DNA of 50,451 nucleotides, from NCBI GenBank assembly GCA_016462625.1, contig JAEMSV010000018.1, positions 1-50,451 on the forward strand, given 5' to 3'. The notes beneath the pieces are model-generated. The model made no database searches. It was not told the DNA's origin and worked only from the letters and a program-made list of their open reading frames with translations. How positions within the stretch are numbered: the stretch's first letter is position 1; every line of letters begins with the position of its first letter. This stretch comes from Solirubrobacteraceae bacterium (GTDB lineage Bacteria > Actinomycetota > Thermoleophilia > Solirubrobacterales > Solirubrobacteraceae). Below are positions 34,028 to 43,404 of the stretch, piece by piece. The position numbers were made by a program, and so were the translations under genes.

Positions 34028-34911
34028 GCGGCCAGGTCCCGGAAGACGTCGGTCAAGGACGGCTCCTCCGGCCCGAACCGCCGAACCGGCCCGGCGGACC
34101 GTGCCGCGTCGAGCAGCTGCTGCGGGTCGGTGCCCTCGTCGAGGCGGACGAGCACCCCGCCGGACCCGAGCTGCACGACCTCCGCGCCGGGCACACCGTC
34201 GAGCCATCGGTCGGCCGGCGCCTCGGTCTGAACCCGCCAGGTCGCGCCGGCGCGCGCGCCGCGCAGCTCCTGGACGGTCCCGTACGTCATGAGCTCGCCG
34301 CCAACGATGATCGCGACGGCGTCGCACAGGCGCTCGACCAGGTCAAGCTGGTGGCTGGAGAAGACGATGGGCACGCCCGCGGCGGCCCGTTCGCGCAGGA
34401 TGCCGCTCATCACGTCAACGCCGATCGGGTCGAGGCCGGAGAAGGGCTCGTCGAGGACCAGGGCGATCGGGTCGTGCACGAGCGCGGCGGCGAGCTGCAC
34501 ACGCTGCTGGTTGCCGAGCGACAGCGTCTCCACGCGATCCTCCGCGCGCTCAGCGATGCCGAGCCGCGCGAGCCAGGCCCGCGTGGCGTCGGCCGCCTCC
34601 GGGCGACGCAACCCGTGCAGCCGGGCGAGGTGCTGCAGCTGATCGGCGACCCGCATCTTCGGATACAGCCCGCGCTCCTCAGGCATGTATCCGAAGCGTG
34701 CACGGGTCCCCGCGTCGAGCACGCGGCCGTCGAAGCGCACCTCGCCGGCGTCCGGTTCGAGGACGCCGAGGATCATCCGCATCGTGGTGGTCTTCCCGGC
34801 CCCGTTCGGTCCGACGAATCCGAGGATCTGCCCGGGTTCGACCGTGAATCCGAGATCGCGGACCGCGAGGCGGCCGCCGAATCGGCGCGTCAGGCCGTCG
34901 AGTTCGAGCAT
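34024..34911 (-). CDS. ABC transporter ATPase (NatA-like)
   Basis: 295 residues from ATG 34911; an upstream TTG would add 11 residues. Walker A GFVGPNGAGKTTTMRMILG, Q-loop replaced by FGYMPEERGLYPKM (typical of the DrrA/NatA branch), signature LSLGNQQRVQLAAALVHDP, Walker B ALVLDEPFSGLDP and switch His in VFSSHQLDLVERLC. A C-terminal extension of about 80 residues ends the protein. It pairs with the permease, with which it overlaps by 4 nt. Confidence 0.93.
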   Translation of the reverse strand: MLELDGLTRRFGGRLAVRDLGFTVEPGQILGFVGPNGAGKTTTMRMILGVLEPDAGEVRFDGRVLDAGTRARFGYMPEERGLYPKMRVADQLQHLARLHGLRRPEAADATRAWLARLGIAERAEDRVETLSLGNQQRVQLAAALVHDPIALVLDEPFSGLDPIGVDVMSGILRERAAAGVPIVFSSHQLDLVERLCDAVAIIVGGELMTYGTVQELRGARAGATWRVQTEAPADRWLDGVPGAEVVQLGSGGVLVRLDEGTDPQQLLDAARSAGPVRRFGPEEPSLTDVFRDLAA

Positions 34912-34951
34912 CGCTCCGGGACTGCCCGGAACGGCGTTCCGCAAACCGCGA

Positions 34952-35893
34952 CTAGAGCGTCAGGATGATCTTGCCCAGCTTGCCGCCGGCGGCGAACCGG
35001 GCGTACGCGGCGTCGACTTCATCGAGCGGGAACGTCGCCGCGACAGGCACCTGCAGCGAGCCGTCGGCGAAGCCCGGGAGGACTTCGGTCTCCACCCGCC
35101 GGGCGGTGAGCGCCTTCTCTTCGAGCGGCCGGGCGCGCAGGGTGGACCCCATGACGCTCGCGCGCTTGCCCATCAGCGCGACGAGGTTCAGCTCGCCCTT
35201 GAAGCCGCCGCCGACGCCGATCACGACGATGCGACCGCCAGTGTTCAGCGCCTTGACGTTCGGCCCGAGGTTGGGCGCGCCGACCAGTTCGAGGACGACG
35301 TCGAACGGGCCGTGGTCTCCGAATCCCTCGGGATCGATCACGGTGTCCGCGCCCAGCGCCCCGACGGCGTCGCGCAGCTCCGGATTGCGGACGGTCGCGG
35401 TGACGCGGGCGCCCGCGCGGGTCCCGAGCTGCACGGCGGCCGTGCCGACGCCACCCGCGGCGCCATGCACGAGGAGCCGCTCGCCGGGCCGCAGCCCCGC
35501 CTGGCTGAAGATCGCGTCGTGCGCGGTGGTGAAGACCTCCGGGAGCCCGCCCGCTGCCGCGAGGTCGAGGCCCTCCGGCACCGGCATGAGCTGGCGCTCG
35601 TGGACCACTGACAGCTCGCCCTGCCCACCCCCGCCGACGATGCCCATGACGCGGTCGCCCTCGACGAAACGTGTGGCGCCCGGACCGAGACCGGCGACGG
35701 TGCCGGCCAGCTCCAGGCCCGGGATGTCCGGCGGTGAGCCGGGCGGCGCGGGGTAGGCGCCCTTGCGCTGCAGCAGGTCGGCGCCGTTCAGCGCAGCGGC
35801 GGCGACGCGGACGAGCACCTCGCCGGCGCCGGGAACGGGATCGGGATGGTCGGCGAGGACGACCTCGCCGTCGCGGATGGTGGCGGCACGCAC
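34952..35893 (-). CDS. Zinc-independent quinone oxidoreductase (MDR family)
   Basis: 313 residues from GTG 35893, which has TACACT 7 nt upstream. GroES-like N-terminal part (VLVRVAAAALNGADLLQRKG, GLELAGTVAGLGPGATRF), then Rossmann loop LLVHGAAGGVGTAAVQLGTR for NADPH and IVVIGVGGGFKGELNLVALM. Structural zinc cysteines of alcohol dehydrogenases are absent. It resembles PIG3/TP53I3-type quinone reductases, which reduce quinones with one or two electrons. It stands upstream of the ABC pair and may share a transcript. Confidence 0.9.
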   Translation of the reverse strand: MRAATIRDGEVVLADHPDPVPGAGEVLVRVAAAALNGADLLQRKGAYPAPPGSPPDIPGLELAGTVAGLGPGATRFVEGDRVMGIVGGGGQGELSVVHERQLMPVPEGLDLAAAGGLPEVFTTAHDAIFSQAGLRPGERLLVHGAAGGVGTAAVQLGTRAGARVTATVRNPELRDAVGALGADTVIDPEGFGDHGPFDVVLELVGAPNLGPNVKALNTGGRIVVIGVGGGFKGELNLVALMGKRASVMGSTLRARPLEEKALTARRVETEVLPGFADGSLQVPVAATFPLDEVDAAYARFAAGGKLGKIILTL

Positions 35894-35906
35894 GGCCGCG
35901 AGTGTA

Positions 35907-36217
35907 GAACGCGCGGCCCGCCGGGATCCGGGTCGTCGACGGCCCATTCGGCGGGTGGACCGCGAGGCCACCGCCCACATGCGGATGTCCGACCGCGCGG
36001 CGATAGCCCCGCCGGTGACCGGTCGGGGAGGGTCGATCCGGAGCGTCATGCGGTCATCCACGCGGCCGATTGGCGCCTGCACCTGCCGGCCCGCACCCCC
36101 GGGCCGGCGGCGCCGGCCAGCCCCCCAGGGCGACCCGGTGCCCTCCTCAGCGGCCGGCGCCGTCCTCGGACGGTGCCGGTTCGCTGGCCGATGCGGGGCG
36201 GGCGGGCGTCAATCCTC
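35907..36217. other. Gene-free divergent region with two strong hairpins
   Basis: No credible gene. Two GC-rich hairpins: ggccggc (36102-36108) / gccggcc (36112-36118), and ggcgccgtcc (36156-36165) / ggacggtgcc (36168-36177) with a 2-nt loop and one G-T pair. They could end an unannotated small RNA or mark a regulator site. Confidence 0.35.
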
Positions 36218-36233
36218 TACCGTGTCGGCGCGG

Positions 36234-36890
36234 ATGGAGCCTGATGCCGTGGAGATCCGGGTGCTTGGCTGCCTGCTGGAGAAGCAGCGGACGACGCCCG
36301 ACGCCTACCCGCTGTCGCTGAACGGGCTGCGCCTCGCCTGCAACCAGTCGACGAGCCGCGAGCCGGTCGTCGACTACGACGAGCGCACGATCCGCGACGC
36401 GCTGCAGCGGCTGGGCAATCGCCGGTGGACGCGGCTCGCCAGCGCGAGCCGGACGGTGAAGTACCGGCACCTGCTCGACGAGGCGCTCGAGCTCAAGCGC
36501 GACGAGCTCGCGGTCCTCAGCGTGCTCATGCTGCGCGGGCCGCAGACGTTCAACGAGCTGAAGACCCGCACCGAGCGCCTGCACGACTTCGCCGATACCA
36601 GCGCGCTGCAGATGACCATCGACCGCCTGACCGAGCGCGAGCTCGTCCACCGCCTCGCGCGGCAGCCCGGGCAGAAGGAGCAGCGCTACCAGCAGCTGCT
36701 CGGCGGCGAGGAGGCCGAAGAGACCGCGTTCGACGTCGCGCCGGTCACGGCGCCCGCACCCCGGCCCATTCCCGCACCGGTCGCGGCGCCTGTCGCCGAC
36801 GACACCGCCGAGCGCCTGCTCCGCTTGGAGCGAGAGGTCGCCGAGCTGCGGGCCGAGGTCGGCGAGCTGCGCGCGGAGCTGGGCGGTTGA
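36234..36890 (+). CDS. DUF480/UPF0502 (YceH) family protein
   Basis: 218 residues from ATG 36234, 10 nt after TACCGT. The first 160 residues match YceH closely: IRVLGCLLEKQRTTPDAYPL, SLNGLRLACNQSTSREPVVD, LLRGPQTFNELKTRTERLHD-like VLMLRGPQTFNELKTRTERL, and HRLARQPGQKEQRYQQLLGG. This is a tandem winged-helix fold. A Pro/Ala linker leads to a C-terminal coiled coil (RLLRLEREVAELRAEVGELR), which would make it dimeric. Precise function unknown; nucleic-acid binding is likely from the fold. The last 4 nt overlap the next gene (TTGA). Confidence 0.9.
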   Translation: MEPDAVEIRVLGCLLEKQRTTPDAYPLSLNGLRLACNQSTSREPVVDYDERTIRDALQRLGNRRWTRLASASRTVKYRHLLDEALELKRDELAVLSVLMLRGPQTFNELKTRTERLHDFADTSALQMTIDRLTERELVHRLARQPGQKEQRYQQLLGGEEAEETAFDVAPVTAPAPRPIPAPVAAPVADDTAERLLRLEREVAELRAEVGELRAELGG

Positions 36891-37327
36891 CCAGGCTCCG
36901 GCGGCCGGCCGCGGCGCTCGCGCTCGGCGCTGCGACCCTCGCCCTGGCCGGCTGCAGCGCGACCGGAACGCCGGAGATGCTCCCGGATTCCGAGGCCAAG
37001 CAGCTCGCCTCGGCCTCCGAGGCGATCGAGGGCGCCTGCGCCCGCGGGCCGCTGACCCCCGCGCAGGAGACGGCGCTGCTCCCACGTGTCACCACCCTCG
37101 TCGATGCGACGAAGAAGCATCCCGACACGTTCTTCACGTACGAGCAGGAGGACGAGAACCCGCTCATCAGCACGCCGTCGCTCGAGCTCGCGGCGGTCGT
37201 CGGTACGCTCGGCGGCGTCGGGCCCCAGCGCATCTGCAGCCCCCGCCTCGCAGCGATCGCCGACCGGGGACTGATCGCGGCCGGCAAGGTCTCGATGCTG
37301 CACGACATGCCGTCGGCGCGCGAGTAG
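36887..37327 (+). CDS. Small lipoprotein, unknown
   Basis: 146 residues from TTG 36887, overlapping the DUF480 stop as TTGA. Signal and lipobox: PAAALALGAATLALAGC, giving a lipid-linked Cys at about residue 23. The mature domain is helical at first (ASASEAIEGACARGPLTPAQ) and has three further Cys-free turns before the end (VGPQRICSPRLAAIADRGLI). No family recognised. Translational coupling to a regulator-like protein is unusual for a lipoprotein. Confidence 0.72.
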   Translation: MTRLRRPAAALALGAATLALAGCSATGTPEMLPDSEAKQLASASEAIEGACARGPLTPAQETALLPRVTTLVDATKKHPDTFFTYEQEDENPLISTPSLELAAVVGTLGGVGPQRICSPRLAAIADRGLIAAGKVSMLHDMPSARE

Positions 37328-37373
37328 CGAGCCGTGGCGTAAGTCGGCCGCGCGCCGTACGTTGTCCTCAGGC

Positions 37374-39062
37374 ATGCGCGCCCGTCCTGTCTTCGCCGTC
37401 GTCCTCGGTCTGGCTCTCACGAGCCCGGCCACCGCGATCGCGGGTTTCAGCCTCGGCCCCGGCACCCCATCGACGGGCGTGGGCGACAGCTCGAACGCGA
37501 TCACCAGCGGTGACCTGAACGCGGACGGCCGCCCCGACCTCGTCATCGCCAACGGCTCCGATCCCGGCACCGTCGCGACGTTCCTCGGCAACGGCGCCGG
37601 TGGATTCGCCAAGCCGCCCGGCTCGCCGTTCGCGGTCGGTGCGCGGTTCCACGCCGACGTCGAGCTGGCCGACGTCAACGGCGACGGGAAGCTCGACGCC
37701 ATCACGGCGAACAACATCAGCAGCACCGCGGCCGACGACGGCCGGGTGTCGGTCTCCCTCGGCAACGGCGCAGGCGGACTCGCAGCCGCGACGGTCCTGC
37801 CGAGCGGCGGCGACGGCGCGGCCACGGTCCAGGTCACCGAGCTGACCGGCGACGGGAAGCTCGACCTCGCCGTGGTCAACCGCGCCTCGGGCGCCGGCGC
37901 GCAGCCCGGGAAGCTCGCCGTCCTCGCTGGCGACGGTTCGGGCGGGTTCGGCGCGCCGCAGCCGATCGGTGATCTCGCGACGCCGCTCCTGCTCATCGCG
38001 CGCGACGTCACGTGCGACGGGCGCACCGACCTGATCACTGGTGGCAACGCCGGGGGGCTCACCGTCTTCACCCAGCAGCCGGGCGGCGGATTCGCGGCCG
38101 GCGCGCCCGTCGCAGCGGGCGTCGCGACGCTCCGCGGGATCGCCGCGGGCGACGTCAACGGGGACGGCCGGACCGACCTCGTGGTCACCAGCCGCGACAT
38201 GGTGATGGCAACAACCCCCGGCCGTGCGGCGGTGCTCCTGGGCGATGGCGCCGGCGGATTCGTTCCCGCCGCGGGCTCGCCGGTCCCGACCGGCGGGCAG
38301 TTCGCCCGCGGCGTGGAGCTGGCCGACCTCACCGGTGACGGCCGGCTCGACCTCGCCGTCACGCACGCGCAGATCCCCGGCTCGGTCGGCGTCCTCGCGG
38401 GCGACGGTGCGGGCGGATTCGGGCCGGTGGCGGGCTCTCCGTTCGCGACGGCCTTCGTCGAACAGGCGACCGCCGTGGCCGTCGGCCTGTTCAACGGCGA
38501 CGCGCTGCCCGACCTCGCGACCGCGCACGCGGAGAACGCCGCGCGGCTCGTCGTCCAGCTGAACACCGGCTTCCCGCTCCCGCCCGCGGGAGTCGCCGCA
38601 CGCGTCGCCGCCTGCGGGCCGGCCGCGCCGCCCGTGGATCCCGGTTCGCCCGCGACGACGCCGGGCGCCGGCACGACCCCACCGGCCACGGCCGTGTCTC
38701 CGCTGGCCCAGGCGGGGCTGCGCGCTCGCGCCGCCGCGCTGCGCCGCATCCTCCGCTACCGCGGCCGGACCCTGCCCGCCGCGCTGACGACGATCACCGC
38801 CGAGCTGGGCGGCCGCGGACGCCTCGACGTGAAGATGACCGCCCGCACCGGCCGTCGCGGCAAGCGCGAGACGCTCGCCTCCGGCCGCGCGACCGCGGGC
38901 GCGAACGGCCGCGCAAAGGCGCGCATCACGCTGACGAAGGTCGGGCGCCGCGCACTCGGCCGCAAGCGGACGTTCGCGCTGACGGTGACGCTCACCGGCC
39001 GCGGTCCCGACGCGCGCACGGCGACGGCCGCACGCGTCGTGACGCTGAAGCCCGCGCGCTAA
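37374..39062 (+). CDS. Secreted VCBS/FG-GAP seven-bladed propeller protein
   Basis: 562 residues from ATG 37374, 10 nt after TACGTT. Signal peptide VFAVVLGLALTSPATAIAG. Seven FG-GAP/VCBS motifs with Ca2+-binding loops: GDLNADGRPDLVIAN, ADVNGDGKLDAITAN, TELTGDGKLDLAVVN, RDVTCDGRTDLITGG, GDVNGDGRTDLVVTS, ADLTGDGRLDLAVTH and GLFNGDALPDLATAH. Seven repeats make one complete integrin-like propeller. A Pro/Thr-rich linker leads to a basic Arg-rich C-terminal domain (about 450-562). Probably a surface or matrix adhesin. Its stop overlaps the converging methyltransferase stop by 4 nt (ctaa). Confidence 0.88.
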   Translation: MRARPVFAVVLGLALTSPATAIAGFSLGPGTPSTGVGDSSNAITSGDLNADGRPDLVIANGSDPGTVATFLGNGAGGFAKPPGSPFAVGARFHADVELADVNGDGKLDAITANNISSTAADDGRVSVSLGNGAGGLAAATVLPSGGDGAATVQVTELTGDGKLDLAVVNRASGAGAQPGKLAVLAGDGSGGFGAPQPIGDLATPLLLIARDVTCDGRTDLITGGNAGGLTVFTQQPGGGFAAGAPVAAGVATLRGIAAGDVNGDGRTDLVVTSRDMVMATTPGRAAVLLGDGAGGFVPAAGSPVPTGGQFARGVELADLTGDGRLDLAVTHAQIPGSVGVLAGDGAGGFGPVAGSPFATAFVEQATAVAVGLFNGDALPDLATAHAENAARLVVQLNTGFPLPPAGVAARVAACGPAAPPVDPGSPATTPGAGTTPPATAVSPLAQAGLRARAAALRRILRYRGRTLPAALTTITAELGGRGRLDVKMTARTGRRGKRETLASGRATAGANGRAKARITLTKVGRRALGRKRTFALTVTLTGRGPDARTATAARVVTLKPAR

Positions 39063-40432
39063 GCGGCGCGCTCCAGCAGCGCCACGCACTCGATGTGCGG
39101 GGTCTGCGGGAACATGTCGACCGGCCGCACGCGCTTGAGCACGTACCCGGCCTCCACGAGCTGCGCGGCGTTCGGCGCGAGCGTCGTCGGGTTGCACGAG
39201 ATGTAGACGACCCGCTTGGGGTTCGCCTCGATGATCCGGCGAACGACCTTCTGCGAGAGCCCCGCGCGCGGCGGGTCGACGACCAGCACGTCCGGCTTGC
39301 CCGCCTTCTCCACCAGCTCGCGGAGCGCAAGCCGCACGTCGCCGGCGAAGAACCGCGCCTTGGAGACGTCGTTGCGGCGCGCGTTCTCGATCGCGTCGGC
39401 GACGGCCTCCTCGACGATCTCGATCCCCCAGACCTCACCGGCGCGCTCGGCGAGCGAGAGGCCGACGGTCCCGATGCCACAGAAGAGGTCGTAGACCCGC
39501 TCCCAGCCCTGGAGCCCCGCGACCTCGGCGGCGACGCCGTAGAGGCGCTCGGCCATCTCGGTGTTCGTCTGAAAGAACGCGGTCGGCGAGATCTCGAACC
39601 GGAGGTCGTTCAGCTCCTCGATGAGCTTCGGGGCCCCGGTCACGATCTCGGTCTCGCCGCCCTGGGTCGTCTCGCCGCGCGCGTCGGTGCGGGTGATCAT
39701 GATCGCGTCGGCCTGGACCGCCTGGTGGAGGCTGTCCGTGTCGATCGCATCCGCCTCCTTGCCGTCGGCGACGACGAGGCGCGCCTGCAGCTCGCCGGTC
39801 CGGCGTCCCTCGCGCACGACGAGGTTGCGCAGCAGCCCGGTGTGGGTCCGGCGGTCGAAGGGGGAGAGCCCCTGGGCCCTCGCCCACGCGAGGACCTCTT
39901 CCCGCACGCGGTTGCCGGCCTCGGAGGCGAGCAGGCAGTCGTCGAGCCCGACGATCGTGTGCCACTGGCCAGGCGCGTGGAAGCCGCAGATGAGCTCGCC
40001 ATCAGGACCTTCACCGAACGAGTACTCGAGCTTGTTGCGATAACGCCACTGCTCGACGGCCGGGACGATCTCCTGCATCTCGAAGCCCTCGAGCTTGCCG
40101 ATGCGCGTGAGCGCGTCGAGCACCTGCGCCTGCTTGATCTCGAGCTGCTTCGCGTACGGGATGACCTGCCACGGGGCGCCGGGGTGGTCGGCGACGGGCT
40201 CGATCCGCTCGGGGCTCGGCGTGATGACCTCGAGCGTGCGCGCCTCGCCGTAGTGGCGCTTGCGCTTGGTGACGACCGCGCGGACCTTGTCCCCCGGGAT
40301 CGCGCCTGAGACGAAGAGGACGTAGCCGTCGAGCCGTGCGACGCCGTTCCCGCCGAAGGCGAGATCGTCGATGGTGAGCTCGAGGATGGCGTCCCGCTCG
40401 GGGCGCGCTGAGGTGTTCACGGGGGCCGACAT
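39059..40432 (-). CDS. TrmA/RlmD-family RNA (uracil-5-)-methyltransferase
   Basis: 457 residues from ATG 40432, 10 nt after TAGCGT (an ATG 12 nt upstream overlaps that spacer). N-terminal TRAM domain (LELTIDDLAFGGNGVARLDG, YVLFVSGAIPGDKVRAVV), then the central region and a Rossmann SAM domain: RVYDLFCGIGTVGLSLAERA, GIEIVEEAVADAIENARRND, LVVDPPRAGL, and the catalytic Cys in YISCNPTTLAPN. It makes 5-methyluridine in 23S rRNA or tRNA. The iron-sulfur cysteines of E. coli RlmD are not evident, so the exact target is open. Confidence 0.92.
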   Translation of the reverse strand: MSAPVNTSARPERDAILELTIDDLAFGGNGVARLDGYVLFVSGAIPGDKVRAVVTKRKRHYGEARTLEVITPSPERIEPVADHPGAPWQVIPYAKQLEIKQAQVLDALTRIGKLEGFEMQEIVPAVEQWRYRNKLEYSFGEGPDGELICGFHAPGQWHTIVGLDDCLLASEAGNRVREEVLAWARAQGLSPFDRRTHTGLLRNLVVREGRRTGELQARLVVADGKEADAIDTDSLHQAVQADAIMITRTDARGETTQGGETEIVTGAPKLIEELNDLRFEISPTAFFQTNTEMAERLYGVAAEVAGLQGWERVYDLFCGIGTVGLSLAERAGEVWGIEIVEEAVADAIENARRNDVSKARFFAGDVRLALRELVEKAGKPDVLVVDPPRAGLSQKVVRRIIEANPKRVVYISCNPTTLAPNAAQLVEAGYVLKRVRPVDMFPQTPHIECVALLERAA

Positions 40433-40463
40433 GCGACCCATCACGCTAGGGGCTGGACGATCT

Positions 40464-42086
40464 CTACCGGACGCGCACGGTCACCGAGCGACCGCGCGCA
40501 CCCTTGGCGCGCACCGTAAAGCGGTACGTCCCGCTGCGGAGGCGCTTGCCCGCCCAGCGGCCGGTCACCGCCCGGGTGACGGCGCCGTTGCGCGTGCGCA
40601 GCCGCGCGCTCCCGCGCAGGGGTCGGTACCGCGAGCCCTGCTTGCGGGCGACCGACACCCGCAGGCGCCGGGGCTTCAGCGTGGTGGCGGTCAGGCGGAC
40701 CCCCGCGGAGGGATCGGCCACGAACGCACCGCCCCGCCCGACCGGCGCCACGGTCTCTCCGCCCGTCAGCGCCACGTCGGTGATCCCGTTGACCTTCGGC
40801 AGCGGCAGCGACGCCGCGGCCAATGGGGTGTCGTTCCGCTGCGTCACCGGGGACGGGTTGACCGCGGCCGCCTCGCCGTCCGTGCCCTTCTGGACGCCCC
40901 AGCAGGTGGCGACCGTCGAACCCGGCTCCAGCAGGCAGCTCCGCGTCCACCCGCCGCGCACCAGCGTGGCCCGCTCCGCCAGGCCTCCCAGAATGGTCAG
41001 GGCAAACGGCACCGCGGTGTGGCTGTTGACCTCACCCGTGCCCGCCGCGTCCGCGCCCCAGCAGCGCACGGTGGTCCCGGCCGGCGCGTCCAGCACGCAG
41101 AAGCGGTGCCCGAAGCCACCGATCTCCGCCGGTTGCTCGACGCCCTTCACCGCCGTCAGCTCGCCCCACGGCACCTTGGGCAGCGTCAGCGGGAGGTTGC
41201 CGTGCGGGATCTCGCCGCCGGGCCCGTACGGCAGCGGGTCGACGATGCCACGGTCGATGATGCTCCCGCCGCGGCACCACACCCGCGAGGTGAGGACGCA
41301 CATGGTCTCGGGCGTCGACGCCGTCTGGCGGATGGGCTCACCGTCCGGGGCGGTGATCGGCGTGACGGGCACCGTCGGCACCGAGCTCCTGACATCGCCG
41401 ATCGTCCCCGCGACGGGGGCGTCCAGCCAGAACGCCCAGCAGTACGTGGCGCCGGACTCGAGGATCGCGCAGCTCGAACGCGGGCCGGGATCGAAGCTCC
41501 GGACCGGGCCGGGCAGCGGGACCTTCTTCGGGACCGCGGAGCCGTTGGGCTGGATCGCGATGTCGCTGTCGTCCCAGGTCGAGCGGCCCTGACCGAGCTC
41601 GCCGTCGCCATCGTGGCCCAGGCACCACAGCTCGCGGTTGAACGTCAGCACGCAGGTGCGGGCGGCCGATGCGCCGACGTCGACGAGTCGCGGCTGGCCC
41701 GGCACCTTGATCTCCACCGGAAGCGGCTGGATCTCGGCGTCGGTGCGTCCCACCTGACCGGAGCTGTTGGCGCCCCAGCAGAACACGCGCTGCTCGTTCA
41801 TCAGCGCACAGGTGTGGAACCCCCCGGCGGCGACCGCGACGGGGTGCACGTCATCGGGCAGCCGGACGGCGACCGCGTCGGTCGTGGGCGCGGTCGTCCC
41901 GTTCCCCAGCTCGCCGAGGGCGTTCAGCCCGCGGCACTGGACCTGGCCGCCCCCGACGGAGCACGCGTGCAGCGTCCCGAGCGTGGTCGGCTGTGCGACC
42001 CGGTCGGCCGGCGCGAGCGCGAACGCGGCCGACGGAGCGAAGGCGAGTCCCAGCGCGAGTCCCACCATCCCGGCCCGCAAGCGCAT
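40464..42086 (-). CDS. Secreted RCC1-repeat propeller protein
   Basis: 540 residues. Signal peptide GMVGLALGLAFAPSAAFALA. Repeats with paired cysteines follow the RCC1 style: HACSVGGGQVQCRGLNALGE, FHTCALMNEQRVFCWGANSS, RTCVLTFNRELWCLGHDGDG, SCAILESGATYCWAF, RFCVLDAPAGTTVRCWGAD and SCLLEPGSTVATCWG. They should form a disulfide-bound seven-bladed propeller. A basic C-terminal domain (about 450-540) resembles that of the VCBS and NHL proteins here. Start ATG 42086, 3 nt after the upstream gene's stop. Confidence 0.85.
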   Translation of the reverse strand: MRLRAGMVGLALGLAFAPSAAFALAPADRVAQPTTLGTLHACSVGGGQVQCRGLNALGELGNGTTAPTTDAVAVRLPDDVHPVAVAAGGFHTCALMNEQRVFCWGANSSGQVGRTDAEIQPLPVEIKVPGQPRLVDVGASAARTCVLTFNRELWCLGHDGDGELGQGRSTWDDSDIAIQPNGSAVPKKVPLPGPVRSFDPGPRSSCAILESGATYCWAFWLDAPVAGTIGDVRSSVPTVPVTPITAPDGEPIRQTASTPETMCVLTSRVWCRGGSIIDRGIVDPLPYGPGGEIPHGNLPLTLPKVPWGELTAVKGVEQPAEIGGFGHRFCVLDAPAGTTVRCWGADAAGTGEVNSHTAVPFALTILGGLAERATLVRGGWTRSCLLEPGSTVATCWGVQKGTDGEAAAVNPSPVTQRNDTPLAAASLPLPKVNGITDVALTGGETVAPVGRGGAFVADPSAGVRLTATTLKPRRLRVSVARKQGSRYRPLRGSARLRTRNGAVTRAVTGRWAGKRLRSGTYRFTVRAKGARGRSVTVRVR

Positions 42087-42089
42087 GGC

Positions 42090-42485
42090 TCAGCCGAGTT
42101 GCCTGTCGATCGCGCGGAGCACGGACACCCGGTTCGCGTGGTGCACCTCGTGCTCGCGGATCGCGCGCAGCTGCGCGTCACTCAATCCGTCGAGGTTCTG
42201 CGTGACCTGCGCGGCGGTGAGGTCTTCGTAGTCGGCGATCGCCAAAGCCCCGTCAGCCTGCCCGCCGAGTCCCCGGACCATGCGCGCGGTCGCCGTGCCG
42301 ACCAGATCCTGCATCCCGCCGAGCGCCTCCTCGGTCCGTGCGCCGACGGTGGTGAGCAGGCGCGCCGCGAGCTCCTCGGCGTCCTTGCGTTGCATCCGGC
42401 CGCGCCGGACAGCGTCGTCCAGCGCCTCCTGAAGCCGGTCGAACGGAACGACCAGGCCCTTCGTCGCCTTCCGGGGCTGCGTCAC
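42090..42485 (-). CDS. Helical protein, possibly phasin-like
   Basis: 131 residues from GTG 42485, 7 nt after TAAGGT; an ATG one codon upstream is the alternative. The protein is almost all helix: VVPFDRLQEALDDAVRRGRM, ELAARLLTTVGARTEEALGG, and at the end LSDAQLRAIREHEVHHANRV followed by SVLRAIDRQLG. It recalls small phasin-like or coiled-coil granule proteins, but the match is by pattern only. It lies between argF and a secreted RCC1 protein and probably shares the argF transcript. Confidence 0.68.
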   Translation of the reverse strand: MTQPRKATKGLVVPFDRLQEALDDAVRRGRMQRKDAEELAARLLTTVGARTEEALGGMQDLVGTATARMVRGLGGQADGALAIADYEDLTAAQVTQNLDGLSDAQLRAIREHEVHHANRVSVLRAIDRQLG

Positions 42486-42509
42486 CATGCGGACCTTACT
42501 CCCCGTTTG

Positions 42510-43394
42510 CTAGCGAGCCGACACAGGGATGAGCCACTCGAGCAGCGCCTTCTGCGCGTGCCGGCGATTCTCAGCCTGGTTCCAGATCCGCTGGCGCTCG
42601 CCGTAGAGCACCTCGTCGGTGATCTCCTCGCCCGGATGGGCCGGGAGGCAGTGCAGCGCGATGGCGCCGGGCGCCGCCTTCGCCATCAGGGCGTCGTCGA
42701 TCCGGTACGGCGCGAGCGCGGCACGGCGCTCGTCAGCGGTGTCCTCGTCGCCCATCGACACCCACACGTCCGTGTACACGGCGTTCGCGCCCGCGACCGC
42801 CTCCGCGGGGTCGTCGGTGAGCTGCGCTCCGGGCGCCTCGGTGAGCGTGTATCCGTCGGGCGAGGCGACCGCGACCTCGACGCCCGCGAGTTGCCCGACC
42901 AATGCGAGCGAGCGCGCGACGTTGTTGCCGTCGCCGACGTACGCGAGCTTCAGCCCGTCGAGCTGCCCGAACTCCTCCTTCATCGTGAGGAGGTCGGCGA
43001 CCGCCTGGCACGGATGGTGGCCCGCGGTGAGCATGTTGAAGACCGGGATCGAGGCGTGCTCGGCGAGCTCCTCGAGCAGCGCGTCGGGACCGGTCCGCAC
43101 GCCGACGGCCGCGACGTGACGCGACAGGATCAGCGCGGTGTCCCGGACGGATTCCCCGCGCGAGAGCTGCATCTCGTCGGGTCGCAGGATCATCGGATGG
43201 CCGCCCATCTCGGCGATGCCGGCCTCGAAGCTAAGGCGCGTGCGGGTGGACGGCTTCTGGAAGATGAGGCCGATGCTCCGCCCCTCGAGCAGGCGGCTGG
43301 AAAGCGGCGCGGACTTCAGCGCAACCGCACGGTCGAGGACCTCGCCGAGGTCGTCGGGGGTGAGCTCGAGTCCGGTGAGGAGGTGGCGGGGCAA
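42510..43394 (-). CDS. argF: Ornithine carbamoyltransferase
   Basis: 294 residues from TTG 43394; TTG 43403 is an alternative giving three more. Carbamoyl-phosphate site STRTR (49-53) in IFQKPSTRTRLSFEAGIAEM, HPCQ (127-130), ornithine loop GDGNNVARSL and SMGDED, and catalytic HCLP in AIALHCLPAHPGEEI. It makes citrulline for arginine synthesis. No other arg gene is in the window. A TAGATT 7 nt upstream is made partly by the stop codon of the AbiEi-nuclease gene. Confidence 0.96.
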   Translation of the reverse strand: MPRHLLTGLELTPDDLGEVLDRAVALKSAPLSSRLLEGRSIGLIFQKPSTRTRLSFEAGIAEMGGHPMILRPDEMQLSRGESVRDTALILSRHVAAVGVRTGPDALLEELAEHASIPVFNMLTAGHHPCQAVADLLTMKEEFGQLDGLKLAYVGDGNNVARSLALVGQLAGVEVAVASPDGYTLTEAPGAQLTDDPAEAVAGANAVYTDVWVSMGDEDTADERRAALAPYRIDDALMAKAAPGAIALHCLPAHPGEEITDEVLYGERQRIWNQAENRRHAQKALLEWLIPVSAR

Positions 43395-43404
43395 GCGGGA
43401 CAAT

